DNA of 64,000 nucleotides from Hirundichthys speculiger (taxonomy: Eukaryota > Chordata > Actinopteri > Beloniformes > Exocoetidae). The translations under genes were made by a program, and so were the position numbers. Each line of letters begins with the position of its first letter. The first letter of the stretch is position 1. Where the stretch lies: positions 186,001 to 250,000 of the forward strand of contig JAGFBZ010000718.1 of the NCBI GenBank assembly GCA_018398805.1, read 5' to 3'. Positions 1 to 10,770 of this stretch are shown piece after piece. The notes beneath the pieces are model-generated. The model made no database searches. It worked only from the letters and a program-made list of their open reading frames with translations, and had not been told where the DNA came from.

Positions 1-300
1 CATTTGACTATGATTCAGGAAAAAAAACACACAAACACGTTATCTCTGAGTGGTCTTGAACGCAGCATCCGATGTTTGAATTGAGGCAAGTACTGTCTCT
101 GGGTAGGATAGAGGATAAGGGTGGAGACAGTTAGCCGTTTGGGTACCAGAAGCTAAGGGAGCCTGGTACCTGATTTGTGTGTTGTGCTCCAAGAAGCTAG
201 TCTATGCAACTAGCAGCGAAAAAAGCTCTTAACCGTCCCAAAGGAGATGCCGGCCATAAAGCAGCTGTCCGCGCGCTCCAACACACAAGCCGTTAACCAG
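1..300. repeat. divergent copy of the L-intron filler repeat
   Basis: No gene is recognisable here. The stretch around 100-235 resembles, at perhaps two thirds identity by eye, the end of the 515-bp filler found four times in the LRR array (for example 27680-27790). The shared core includes a TATGCAACT stretch followed by an A-run. This suggests a dispersed element rather than a private intron sequence. The identification is tentative. Confidence 0.3.
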
Positions 301-1090
301 GACTTAGTGGATGTAATGGCCCTGGTGACTCATCTGTTTGTGACTTGAAAATACGTTTGTGCTCGTTTATTACGGAACATGATTTATAATTTACGATCGC
401 TCAACCGCTCGTACATCTGTGTAAAAAGTAGCCGTTGATAATAACACTTTAAAAAACTGCCCGTTTCCAGTCAGCAGGCCAGTTACATGACATGGCTTCA
501 GAGTTCAAGAAACGTCCGTGTTTTATGTAAAGCACCTTGAATTGTCTTGTACACGAAATGTGCTATACAACTAAACTTGTCATGCCTGATCAGCTCAAAG
601 GATGTATGTTTTCTCTGAATGTTGATGAAGCAACCACCCAAAACATGGAAAAATACTGAATGTAATGGTTCACTTTTTTGATGATGATGATGCATCCAGA
701 GGAATAACATAACTGCCTCTGCAAATATGTTAAAGAGGAGAGGAGTCAAGACCAAATGGAATGTGTTTCCTATGACTTAATTTATCATTGTTTTGAACAA
801 AAATGATAGAAAAGTTACAATTTTTTTTGTACAAATTGCCCTTTACTGAATTAAATGGTTTTTCAATGAATCAGATTAATTGGCTTGACTGAGTTTCACA
901 TGTCCTCACTTATAACCTAATAACCTTTACTTGCTAAAATTCATTTAAATTGAAGGTCATCTTGTACATTACTAAGCACAATGCCAAAAAGTTGTTTGCC
1001 AAATTGCCTAAAATGTGTGTGCGTTGGATCCACTGCACCCCCGGAAAAAAAGTTCAGGCTCAGGAGTTTTTTTTACTTTAAGCCCTGCTT
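301..1090. other. AT-rich stretch, nothing recognised
   Basis: AT-rich non-coding sequence. No splice-bounded LRR, NACHT or transposase reading frame is seen on either strand. Open frames here are short and have no recognisable motif. Confidence 0.5.
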
Positions 1091-2321
1091 TCAGGATGCC
1101 TCATCTAGATCTCGTGGTCTCCAGTGTCGACTATCAACAACAACCAATCAGAGTAACTTTGAACTCCCATCATGGTCGTCTTTGTGACTGTCACTTTACG
1201 GCCCTTTTTCACACATGAAAAATGATGAAACGAGCTCACAGATCTCCAGTAGACATCATGGCAGAGGAGAATGGGAGAACCAGGAAAGTCATGAGAGAAG
1301 ATGAAATGAAACAGTGACAAGTTAACAGACCGAACTAATTTAAAGTGTCTTAAAAGCAACATCACCTCCTCATCTGTAGGAGGAGCTGTTGAGCTTAAAA
1401 AATGCTAAAGTTCCTTTCTGCTGCTTTAAAGTCTATAAATCAGACTCCCTCAAAGAGACAAATCCACCAATGTGTCCACAACTGATATCATGTGCTTCTA
1501 AACCATTCATTAAATCCTCCAAAACCATTTGATTCTCTGAGACATTGATGCTGTAAATAAAGTGAAACATGAAATATTTTCAAAGTTGTGATTCCTGCAG
1601 CTACAAAACACTTGACTTGGACTGAATCATTTTGGTCTGTGAACTAATATTCTCCTGACATCATTAGAAACATCTTGAAGTGTCTGCAGGCTGGTTTTTC
1701 TCTAGTTTGGCCACCAGTGTGCAGTATAGAGTGCTGAACAATATTCCCCAAACAAAGACATCTTCCTTTTATCTGTACATGAACTAAACCTGTTCAGGAG
1801 AATGTTTGCTTGTGCAGAGATCATGCAGTATTGTCTAGAAATATCTTCATCTGTCGTTTGTTGTGGAATCAAAAGTCCAACATATTGAATCTGATTCCAA
1901 ACACTAAGATTATAACGTTTGTACTGACTGAGATATTCAAACACAACATGTTACAATAACAAGTTCTTGATCTGCTTGTTTCAACAATTGAAACTATTTT
2001 TGCTCCATTAAATGTTAGACATGACTTCATCATGTTTTTATATCTCTCTGACATTAAAACAAATGCTTCATTTTCTCTTCATAGAAATGAATTTGTTGAC
2101 ATTTCTCCCAGAATTCATCCTGACATGTTTGTTTCTTTAGAAATGTGAATAATTTGTCTGGACAACATGAGTTTGTCTGGATGGATCCACTGGTGGAGCT
2201 GCAGAGTTTCTGAGCTGAAGTCACTACGTCTTTATTGAAGCAGCAGCATGATGTCATGAATATTAATGAGAGCTCTTTTACACTTGTTCTGTTTGACTGT
2301 TTGAACCTGCATCCTGGTGTC
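1091..2321 (+). repeat. duplicated intron block upstream of LRR exon (copy at 24605-25830)
   Basis: This block is nearly identical to 24605-25830, and its right half (from about 1728) recurs in the L introns near 27845, 29635, 31428 and 34056. Each copy lies directly upstream of an LRR exon. It therefore marks a segmental duplication unit of the form upstream intron plus LRR exon plus downstream intron. No coding function is proposed. Short open frames in it are shared only because the DNA was copied. Confidence 0.8.
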
Positions 2322-2327
2322 TTCAGC

Positions 2328-2584
2328 GGCTGTGGCTCAGGTGGTAGAGAGGGTTGTCCGGTAACCGGAAATTTGCCGGTTCAATTCCCATGCTTCCCTG
2401 GCTACATGTCGAAGTATCCCTGAGCAAGATACTGAACCCCAAGTTGCTCCTGGTGAGCATGTGGCACCCTGCGTGGTAGCCTCGGCCATCAGTGCATGAA
2501 TGGGTGAATGTGAGGCCAAATGTAAACCGCTTTGAGGGCACCTTGGTGCTGATAAAGCGGTATATAAGTGCAGTCCATTTACCA
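2328..2584 (+). mobile_element. tRNA-derived SINE, V-SINE-like, with target duplication
   Basis: A 257-bp SINE. The head contains an A-box-like stretch (TGGCTCAGGTGGTAGAG) and a B-box-like stretch (GGTTCAATTCCC), so it derives from a tRNA. The tail, with the motif AAGCGGTATATAAGTGCAGT followed by CCATTTACCA, resembles the LINE2-related tails of fish V-SINEs such as the cichlid AFC family; the family name is from memory and tentative. It is flanked by a 6-bp duplication TTCAGC at 2322-2327 and 2585-2590. Paralogous introns, for example at 25829, show the same site empty with one TTCAGC. It sits 30 bp upstream of an LRR exon, inside the normal branch-point region. Confidence 0.85.
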
Positions 2585-2614
2585 TTCAGCTCACATCTTT
2601 TATTCTTTATTCAG

Positions 2615-2788
2615 GTTGGAGAACTGCAGTTTGTCAAAGATCAGCTGTGATTCTCTGGTCTCAGCTCTGAAGTCCAACCCCTCCCATCTGACTGAACTGG
2701 ACCTGAGTTACAACAACCTGCAGGATTCAGCAGTGAAACATCTGTGTGGTTTTCTGGAGAGTCCAGACTGTAGACTGGAGACTCTGAG
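2615..2788 (+). CDS. NLRC3-like LRR exon 1
   Basis: A 174-bp exon encoding one ribonuclease-inhibitor-type LRR module, starting [11 protein letters not shown] and carrying [16 protein letters not shown] and [11 protein letters not shown]. The acceptor TTATTCAG and donor GAG/GTCAGT are intact, and both borders are phase 2, so it can be added or skipped without frame change. LRR modules form the ligand-sensing solenoid of cytosolic NLR receptors. The upstream part of the gene is outside the window. The SINE at 2328-2584 has pushed the normal upstream intron sequence away, which could affect splicing. Confidence 0.85.
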
Positions 2789-4490
2789 GTCAGTCACCAT
2801 GTTTTAGTTGTGTGTTGACATGAAGATGATGTGAAAGTTGTGTTGACACTAAACTGCAGACATCAGGCTGATATTATACTGATCCACACTGACCATCTGA
2901 CTGCTCTGGTTTCTTCTTCAGTGGTTTAGTTCATGAACTGTTAGTTTTTTCTTAAATGTTCTCTTATGATTTATTCCATAATAAATAAACATTTGAATCT
3001 GACAGACAGGAACAAATGAAGAAGCAGGGATGTGTCTGAAACAGAAATAAGACATTTAGATTACAAGTAATTAATTGTGAAATTAAATAATACATCAATT
3101 TTTGAAGTTTTATCATTTTAATGGTTCATTAAAAATACAACTGTACATTTATTATTAATCCTTTAAAGAAAAATGGAAATATAAAATCCATGTGAAATTG
3201 AATTTTAAACAGATAAAGAAGAGAATTTCTAGATTCATCCAGGAATACATATTATTCATATTATATACCTGGATCTATTTGTGTTTTCTTTTCTCCACTG
3301 ATTCTTCAAGTTCTTTCCACAGTTGGATTAGTTTCATCATTTCTCGTCTCCATTCAGTCTTTCTGTGACTCTTCAGTTCTGGAGCTGAGAAAACCAGCTA
3401 AACATACAGATCAGCTCCCTGAATGTAACGAGCTCTCTGATTGGTCAGAGACACACTCGTGTCCAATCATCTTAGCTGGACATTTGGAAGAACTCAGCTC
3501 ATGCTTGTTGACTGTAGCATTTCCCATGATTCACTGCAGCACAGAGATGACGGTTGTTGTGATCAGTATGTTGGAGTATGTTGGACTGTGAAAACGTTTC
3601 CCTGTTGAGGATGACACTTTGAAATGTCAGTATCAGGTTTCAGCTCCATCAAACAGCTGAAATGTGAAAGAAATGTTCAAAGACCAGCAGATCTTAGAAA
3701 TGTAGATGTTGTTAAAATGATCAACTTGATCTTAGAAAGGTGACGTCAGTGATCTGATCTTCTGAACTTCCAGGTGTTTCCATCGTAGCTGGAAGTGAAG
3801 CTTCAAACTTTCAGACTAAAGAGGTGCTGAAGTTTAGTTCCTTCTAATCAGATTGCTGGTATATTTGTAGTCATTTCTACTTCTGTAGATGAGTGTGTCA
3901 TGGTGAACAGATGCAGACAGGTTGTGAACGCTGCTCTGTTTTCCTGCAGTCTAATATCACTTTCAAAGCTCATTTCAGACACTGGAGTTAATGACATCAT
4001 TAATGTGAACGGATTTACTTTTGAATTTATTTTATTCATTTATTGATCATGAGGACATCACCACCATTTCCTGCTCCGTTACAGCCAAACATGATCTTAT
4101 CCGTCTGTCCATCAGTGTCGTAGCTGTCAGAAGCATCAGAGCAGTTTTCCAGGATTTCAGGTGGCCTCCATGATTTAGAAGATGATATTATTACTGATTT
4201 ACAGTCATGTTTGTAACAGCGTCCTGCTACCACCTCTGTGACTGAAGGAGTTTTCTTGTAGGATTGTCCAGTGTGATTAGATGTATTGATGACACCCATA
4301 TTCCCATCAACGCTCCTTCAATGATTCTTTGTTCACCAGAACCAAATGTTCTTAAAGTGAGTGACAACCATGAGTCTGTTACGTTCCAGTTACCTGTCTG
4401 AAGGAGGTTTTTCTGCTTCATCTTCAACAGCCTCCAAGCTTTTTTCAGCAGCAGGATTTCAGCTGCAGGAAAAGTGAATGTGAACTAAAC
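2789..4490 (+). repeat. L-type intron block downstream of LRR exon (copy at 21115-24110)
   Basis: Sequence following the exon matches 21115-22037 plus 23081-24110, which is the same block interrupted by a hAT insertion. It begins with the L-type signature AGTGGTTTAGTTCATGAACT. No coding sequence is recognised. Weak open frames on the minus strand near 3848-4427 occur in both copies and carry no domain. Confidence 0.75.
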
Positions 4491-7072
4491 TCCACCGACA
4501 ATCCACCAACAATCCACCACTTGTTATCGGGTCAGAAGTTGCAGCCTAGGTGGGGTTCACCTCACTAGATTTCCTTCAACTTATTTAAGCTGGTGTCGAG
4601 GAAGATTTGCCTAGCCTCACCGCATACTATTCATCCAAATGCCTACCCTGCTTACTCCAATAACTGACCTAAGAGGAATAATCTGGTGGCTCAAAGTCCA
4701 GCTATCGGTCACATTTGTTAACTGCAACTCTCCTCTTATAATCTGGGCCCTTGTTACCGTCTAGTTTAAATTTTAGTGGCTTGGACAGCAAGCCCCAAGG
4801 ATCTGTGACAATATTGGGCTAGAGTAACCTTCAAGAACCTGTATAGTTAGTGCAGAGGCACACCCAAATCTTTACAATTGTGGGGACAAATTCAATTTCC
4901 ACCAAGACATCTTAGGATAATTTTATATATTTATTAAGCAGGTTTGCAGGGTTAATTCAATTCAAAATTCAAAAATACTCTATTAATTCCCCAAGGGGGA
5001 AATTCAAGTTTCAGTACACCAGGAAAAATCTGGTCTACTAGGGGAGCTGCTAGTGTCCAGCGCTCCTTTTCATGCCAGGTCCCGTGGTCCAAGTGCTAAC
5101 TCCAGTTAACCGCCATTAAAACAGTTAACAGCCGTTAGAACCAGTATATCTCCATAATGATGACAAGTGAGATATCTCCAGGTCAGAGGAGGAAACATCG
5201 ATGAACCAAACTGTCTCTTCTGGGAAGACCCAGCTCCATTCAGTCCGGCGGACAATCATGCGGACCGGACCAGGCCGTTGTCATCTCCCCTGGCGGTGCT
5301 GGGCCCCACCAGGTCACCAGACGGCCCCTGCCAGGTCAGCTGACCCATCCGGCGTGTAGACTGCTGGACGGGGGCAGCATGCCGCCGCTGCTACGTCGGG
5401 GGCTCCCGTCCCGGCTCCGTGACGCTGCAGCCCGGATCCAGTGGCGGTGGTTGCCGCGGGTAGCAGTTCAGGACTACTTAGTTTAGCTTTCCAGAACCGG
5501 CCTCCAGCGACACCGTCCATGTCCGCGGCGGCAGATATCCACCAGCCGCAAGAGGACCGATCTGCCCCCCGCAGACAGTATGTAGACATCTGACCACAGA
5601 TCACCACAAACCGGGCACAAACTGGAGCGTCCAGTGTCCAGCGTCGCAGGGACAAGTCCGGGAGCAGCAGCGAGAAGCGTCCATGCCAGGCATCGTCTAA
5701 GCGACAGCAATCATTGGTTATACATTGATTAAATACTGATTGGATTGGAAAATGGAAAGACAAACTTTAATTCTATTCTAAAGTAAAGCTATGGCTGACA
5801 ACTCCGTTCTTCTGTGTTGATCCAGGCCTTGGCATGTAATTCCAATTATTTCCATGGAATCCAGGCTGAATGGGATGTACGGTTGCTTGTATGTATGTCC
5901 CAAAGCTTCATTAACTGATGGATTGATTAATCCCAGCATTCTGTGACCTTTTGCGTGATCCTACAGCCTGCAGCTCCTTCTTGCAGCTCGCCGCCCTGTC
6001 AAGGTTGCCCTGAGCTGCTACCATAACAACATTTGACCCAGAACAACATTTTTTACACCTGCTCCAGTATTGTGTATTGCAAAGGAAACTTATTGTTTAC
6101 TATGACAGCCTCCTCTCCTGCTTTTGTTGTCTTTGGTAGCTCTGAGCTGGCAGAATTGTTTTGAATAACTAGTTTTTTTTGATAAACATGGCATTTGTTT
6201 TACATTCCACGGCAGTACACCGTGCTCTGCTGTTCTCAGCTTAGCATGCTCAGATCAAAATCCAACCACTTCTTACTGATTTTCTGCATTACTGAAATTT
6301 AACCTTGGTCCTACAGTTATTGATTAGAGATCACAAATATTCTCGATATCGGCGTGACGTTTGTTTTCCCCTTTGGCCTGGTTGCTATGGCCCACGCATG
6401 CGCAGATGTGTTCAGTGGCCCGGATGTTCGTGGTTGACAATAACGTGACATTTCCTGTTTCTTTTCTTTAAAAAAATAATGATAATAAAAGAAGAGATAT
6501 CGAGGAGACTACTTAACAATGACAATTTATATCAAGGCGCCAGTATTACAGGCTTTTTGTTTCTTAAAAAGATGCGCTTGTGGTGTGCTCGATGTGCACT
6601 GCAGCTCCTTCTGGTCCGTGCTAACACCAAGTTGAGGCTAGGCTAGGCTGAGATAGAGATGAACCGCCTCCTTTACAAGGCTCGGATGCGCGTTGTTCAA
6701 GTGATACATCATTGTTGTTGTCGATTAATTGTATTTGTAATTTGCATTGCAGTGATTGCAGTACACTTGGTCATTTTCTAAACGAAAATGGTTCCACGCC
6801 ACACTTCGCCGCAACCGCTTCATGATTAGGCGATGACCTACAGAAGCTCACATGTAACAACTGAGGCCAGCCAGGGTAGAGAGTGATGGTGAAATGTTGC
6901 CCCCTGCTGCCAAATTTCTATCGGTGGCACAGTGAAATGCATCGCATTGTTTGAGGACGTGCACTGAGAACCTACATTCGGATTGTTTAAAAAAAAAACA
7001 AAAACGTTCGGTTTCATCGACAAAAATTAATTTCTTCTACCAAATTCTTAATGATCAATCATCGATTAATCG
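4491..7072. other. unclassified intron sequence, includes GC-rich 5180-5740
   Basis: No family was identified with certainty. Around 4980-5010 the stretch TTAATTCCCCAAGGGGGAAA resembles tails of CR1/Rex1-type fish LINEs. The GC-rich block 5180-5740 has a minus-strand open frame (5314-5763) without recognisable motifs. Near 7040-7072 the sequence has ATCGATTAATCGATTATTAT, which served as the target of the adjacent hAT element. Confidence 0.4.
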
Positions 7073-7080
7073 ATTATTAT

Positions 7081-8025
7081 TAGGGGTATAACGGTACATG
7101 TATTTGTATTGAACCGTTCGGTATGACGTGGTCGGTTCGGGACGGGGGCGTACCGAACGAGTTTCCACACGGACATATTAAGTAGAGGACCGCATGGAGC
7201 ACAACAAACAGCAGTTGTAGCGGACGTCGTGGCTAATGCTAATGCCGCTAGCATTGGCAATAAGCCTCCCACGACATAGTGTTAAATGTGGTGGGAAGCT
7301 GTGTTTGTACTCGGTCGTCTTTCTCTTTTTGTAGCGATGTTCACGCTGGGGTGGTGCCGTTTCAAATGAGTTAACAGGTTAGACGTGTTGCCAGAAACAT
7401 ACCCGATCTCGGATGAACAATGTCGGCAAACCACTTTGGTTTTATCAACTTCTCTTTGTCCCTGTTTATATTTCACCGGGGAGCCGAAGTTGTGTTTTAT
7501 AGCTGCAGATTTAAGACCCTGATCACCCTAAACGCTGGCTTCAAACACATGATAAAAGTATTTGAGCCCCGATATCAATTACCTTCTCGTCCACATTTTA
7601 GCCAGAAAATCATACCGGGACTTTATGAAAAAAATACAATGATTTGTTTTTAAAGAAACAGTCTGAGCCTTATTCATGTTATTTAATATGAGCAACAACT
7701 TGAAACTGTTCAGTGTTGCAACTGTTCAATTTTGCATATCAGATGATATTTTTCTTTAAGAAGAAGTCTGAGCCAATATTATTTTTATTTTGTTTTTCAA
7801 AATATCTACATTTCAGAATATTGTATTTATATTTTTGAGCAAAATTCTAGCTTTGTATAGGCTAATGTTCTTATTGTTTTAAAAAAGCACAAAAGTGTGT
7901 AATAAACAACTAGCACATTTATATTTTGCATTTTGTTTTCTTACTGTACCGAAAATGAACCGAACCGTGACCTCAAAACCGAGGTACGTACCGAACCGAG
8001 AGTTTTGTGTACCGTTACACCCCTA
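7081..8025 (-). mobile_element. non-autonomous hAT element with 8-bp target duplication
   Basis: The terminal inverted repeats are TAGGGGTATAACGGTACA at the left and TGTACCGTTACACCCCTA at the right. A perfect 8-bp duplication ATTATTAT flanks them at 7073-7080 and 8026-8033, the length typical of hAT transposons. At 945 bp it is too short for a full transposase. It retains only a BED-finger fragment on the minus strand, so it probably moved with a transposase supplied in trans. Confidence 0.92.
7282..7476 (-). pseudogene. BED zinc-finger fragment of hAT transposase
   Basis: A 64-residue frame with VVCRHCSSEIGYVSGNTSN followed by HLKRHH, the Cys-Cys-His-His arrangement of a BED finger. BED fingers bind DNA at the N-terminus of hAT (ZBED-like) transposases. 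The catalytic and dimerisation domains are missing from this 945-bp element. It is a relic and not a host gene. Confidence 0.75.
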
Positions 8026-8392
8026 ATTATTATATATATATATATACACACACACATGGTAGGTGTGGCCACTGTGAAGCATTGAACCTCATTCCTATAC
8101 ATCAAAACGTAGGCATTTTTGTCCTCCTTCAGATGAGGTGACTTGTTTCTGTGCGGCAATTAGTTTTCTGTCAAATCAACCCAGAGTTTGAATGGAAGGA
8201 GGCAGTGAAGCTGCAGTTCTGTCTCTGTCTCGATCACACACTTGCATGTTAATGATGAGGTCATTGCTTTGCTTATCTAGCTCATACTCATTTATTTTTA
8301 CAGGTAATCGCATACATCAAAATACATGTTTGACACTGTTAACAAGCCTTTCTCATGCCACATTCACAGATGGTGGTCAGCATGAAAACATA
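8026..8392. other. short TA/CA microsatellite and unclassified sequence
   Basis: A TA run passes into a CA run at about 8030-8056. The rest, to the Tc1-like end at 8393, shows nothing recognisable. Confidence 0.5.
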
Positions 8393-8780
8393 CATTATAT
8401 TGCCAAAAGTATTGGGACACCTGCCTTGTCTCGCATATGAGCTTTAGTTCATCCCATTCCTAATCAATATGATGTCGCTCCACCCTTTGCAGCCTGAACA
8501 GTTTCAACTCTTCTGGGAGGGCTGTCCACAAACTTTAGGAGTGTGTTTATGGGGATTTAAACCATTCTTCCAGAAGTGCATGTGTGAGATCAAATACACT
8601 GATGTTGGACCAGAAGGTCTGGTTCTCACACTCTCGGCCATAATTTATCCCAAAGGTGTTCTATCGTGTTGAGGTCAGAACTCTAAGCAGGCCAGTGAAG
8701 TTCATCCACACCAGACTCTGCCATCCATGTATTTATTGTTTGATTGCCAGATGGAGGAGTGTGATTCATCACTGGTTCCG
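8393..8780 (-). pseudogene. Tc1/mariner-like transposase remnant
   Basis: The left end reads CATTATATTGCCAAAAGTAT after a TA dinucleotide at 8391-8392, as expected for Tc1-like elements that insert at TA. The reverse complement of about 8650-8705 encodes a decayed match to the Tc1 transposase motif WPAQSPDLNPIEHLW, which includes the last catalytic region. Stop codons interrupt it. The other end is lost near 8780, where it abuts another repeat. Confidence 0.75.
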
Positions 8781-9147
8781 CAGACGGGCAGCTTCATTGG
8801 CCATGCCTCAAAATTTCTCCAAAATTTTCTAGTTTCTTCTGTTATCAGTCACATAATTTGTCATAACGTACCTGACATTTTTCAGGCATGTCATGACAAA
8901 CTGTGTGTCTGAACAGAAAAAACTATATTTAATATAGCTTATGTAGATACTATGAAATCCAAAGCAGTGAACACAGGTTGTGTGTATGAGTGAGTGTCCG
9001 TGTGTGGTTTTTTTTCTTTAGGTGTTCCAGCTATTACAGACATTGCCGTTTAAATAAATAATTGTCAGCCTCTTTGTGTTAAGCTCAGTGAGTGACTCTC
9101 GCCTTTTTACATTTGTGCTTTTTACTCATTAAGTGATCTTCATTTGA

Positions 9148-9460
9148 AGACCACGGTGCAGACCAGGACACGTTGGAGAGATTATGGACCCGATCTTCCG
9201 CCAGATCTCCTAAAGCCGTTATTTATTTAGGATATAGCGGGTAGCGGCTTTAGGGAGTGGAAGATTGCATTAGCGGTTAGCGGAGGTTCCTAAACCAGCA
9301 ATTTGCGGGTAGCAGCTAGCGGGATCGGGGCCTGTATCTCTCCAGTGTGTCCTGGGAACACCTCAGGGTTTTCAGAGGAGCTGGTGGTGGCCGCCGGGGG
9401 GAGGGAGGTCTGGGCTTCTCTGCTGCCCCCGCAACCCGACTCTGGACCAAGCAGGAGCAA
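9148..9460 (+). mobile_element. Rex3 (RTE) 3'-end remnant, interrupted
   Basis: 9148-9185 and 9335-9460 align with the end of the intact Rex3 reading frame at 17790-17960. Shared stretches include GGAGAGATTAT and GAGGGAGGTCTGGGC, followed by a match to the part that encodes the C-terminal residues. A 149-bp sequence splits the two parts. It has no coding capacity. Confidence 0.75.
9186..9334. mobile_element. small inverted-repeat element inside Rex3 remnant
   Basis: A 149-bp insertion with imperfect inverted ends (GGACCCGATCTTCCGCC against GGATCGGGGCC) and internal inverted copies of CTAAAGCCG and CGGCTTTAG. TAT flanks both sides. A relative in reverse orientation lies at about 60960-61078. 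It behaves like a MITE-type element; its superfamily is not clear from the ends. Confidence 0.55.
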
Positions 9461-9885
9461 GTGATCCTCGCACGTATCTTTTTGTGTCCATTCAACTGTG
9501 TGCTGGCTAAACTTGCAGAACATTGAATCGCCAGACACATAATAATCTCGAAAGAAACTGCTCTGCCCTGTTCCTGGGAGTAAGCTGGTAGTTCCTTTGC
9601 TTCATCGTCGGTTTCTCAGATGGCTGCTTTGACTTTTTTTTTTTTTTTCTGCTAATGAGGAAAGCGGGGGCAGGAGGGGGCAGAGAAGCTAGAGTGTTTC
9701 CCACCTTTTAGTCTCTCCTCTTGGAACATTTTCTCGAAAGAAAAGTTCCTTTTAGTCCGGGAAAACAAAAAAAACTTTTACGCAAATTGCCGTTCAGTTG
9801 TGTTATATTGCACATTTAAAGTGAATTCTGTTTTTAATCTCCAATTCCGCGATTCCGTGATCGCAGATTCCTTAGGGCCCTAAAA

Positions 9886-10560
9886 GCAGCACAAAATACT
9901 TTCTTCCATGTTGAAATATCAATTTCAGTTTCATTTGAAAGAGTAACTGATGGTGAATGACTGTAGACTGAAGACTCCGAGGTCAGTTACCATGTTTTAG
10001 TTGTGTGTTGAGATGAAGATGGTGTGAAAGTTGTGTTGACTCTAAAGTGCAGACATCTGGCTGATATTATACTGATCCACACTGACCATCTTACTGCTCT
10101 CATTTTATTAGAGAAATTATCAAAAAACTCAGGAGCAATTCAGATTATAAAATACAATTTTATTCTCGCGAGGAAGCAGTTTATAAGTCAGTGTTTGACG
10201 ATGCAAAAGGCTTAGTGTTACTTTGCCTCGTCGAGATCAACCAGTCAAAGTAACTTTGAACTCCCATCATGGTCGTCTTTGTGACTGTTTGTCACTTTAC
10301 AGCCCTTTTTCACACATGAACAATGATGAAACGAGCTTGCAGATCTCCAGTAGACATCATGGCAAAGAGGAGAATCAGAGAACCAGGAAAGTCATGACAG
10401 AAGATGAAATCAAACAGTGACAAGTTACACACTGAACTAATTTAAAGTGTCTTAAAAGCAACATAATGTGAATAATTTGTCTGGGAAACATAAGTTTGGA
10501 TGGATCCACTGGTGGAGCTGCAGAGTTTAAGAGATGAAGTCACTACATCTTTATTGCAGC
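9886..10560 (+). repeat. duplicated intron block, scrambled copy
   Basis: Pieces match other LRR intron blocks: 9888-9955 matches about 24530-24600, 9957-10100 matches post-exon sequence, and 10230-10450 matches 24640-24870. 10465-10560 matches the sequence just upstream of LRR exons. An intact LRR exon is absent. The block looks like a partly deleted duplication unit. Confidence 0.65.
9957..9981 (+). pseudogene. residual 3' end of an LRR exon
   Basis: The last 25 bp of an LRR exon (GACTGTAGACTGAAGACTCC then GAG) are followed by the standard donor GTCAGT and by the normal post-exon intron sequence. The other 150 bp and the acceptor are gone. This is a deleted member of the array and cannot be used as an exon. 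Confidence 0.8.
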
Positions 10561-10770
10561 AGCAGTGTGAACCCCCCCACCCCCGGTGGTGACATCCTCC
10601 CTCACCTGCTTCCCTCAACGGCCCTGTTAGCTCACTAGCACGGACTCAGAGTCAGTCAACTCTACTAGCAGCAGAGTTAGCACTTGAAAACTACACTTGC
10701 AGAAATTAATTGGATTCCTTCCTGTCACCCCTCTACACAGTCATCGGGTGGAAAGTGAATCTTAACTCAA
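10561..10770. other. C-rich junction sequence
   Basis: C-run sequence at 10570-10585 and unclassified DNA lie between the duplicated intron block and the DIRS-like element. Nothing else is recognised. Confidence 0.4.

Larger units (their letters stand above)
8790..9885 (+). mobile_element. hAT-like element, right-end copy, carrying a nested Rex3 remnant
   Basis: The right end is CCTTAGGGCCCTAA at 9871-9884. A segment at 8872-8952 is similar to 60275-60354, which lies downstream of a TAGAGCCCC left-end-like sequence at 59902. Taken together the two loci suggest one family in the same orientation. The left end is missing here, next to the Tc1 remnant. A Rex3 3' piece interrupts it at 9148-9460. 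The family assignment is an inference. Confidence 0.4.

Noticed and set aside
5314..5763. 149-residue minus-strand open frame in GC-rich DNA
   Set aside because: No motif, low-complexity Ala/Gly-rich end, and a GC-rich context that makes long chance frames likely.
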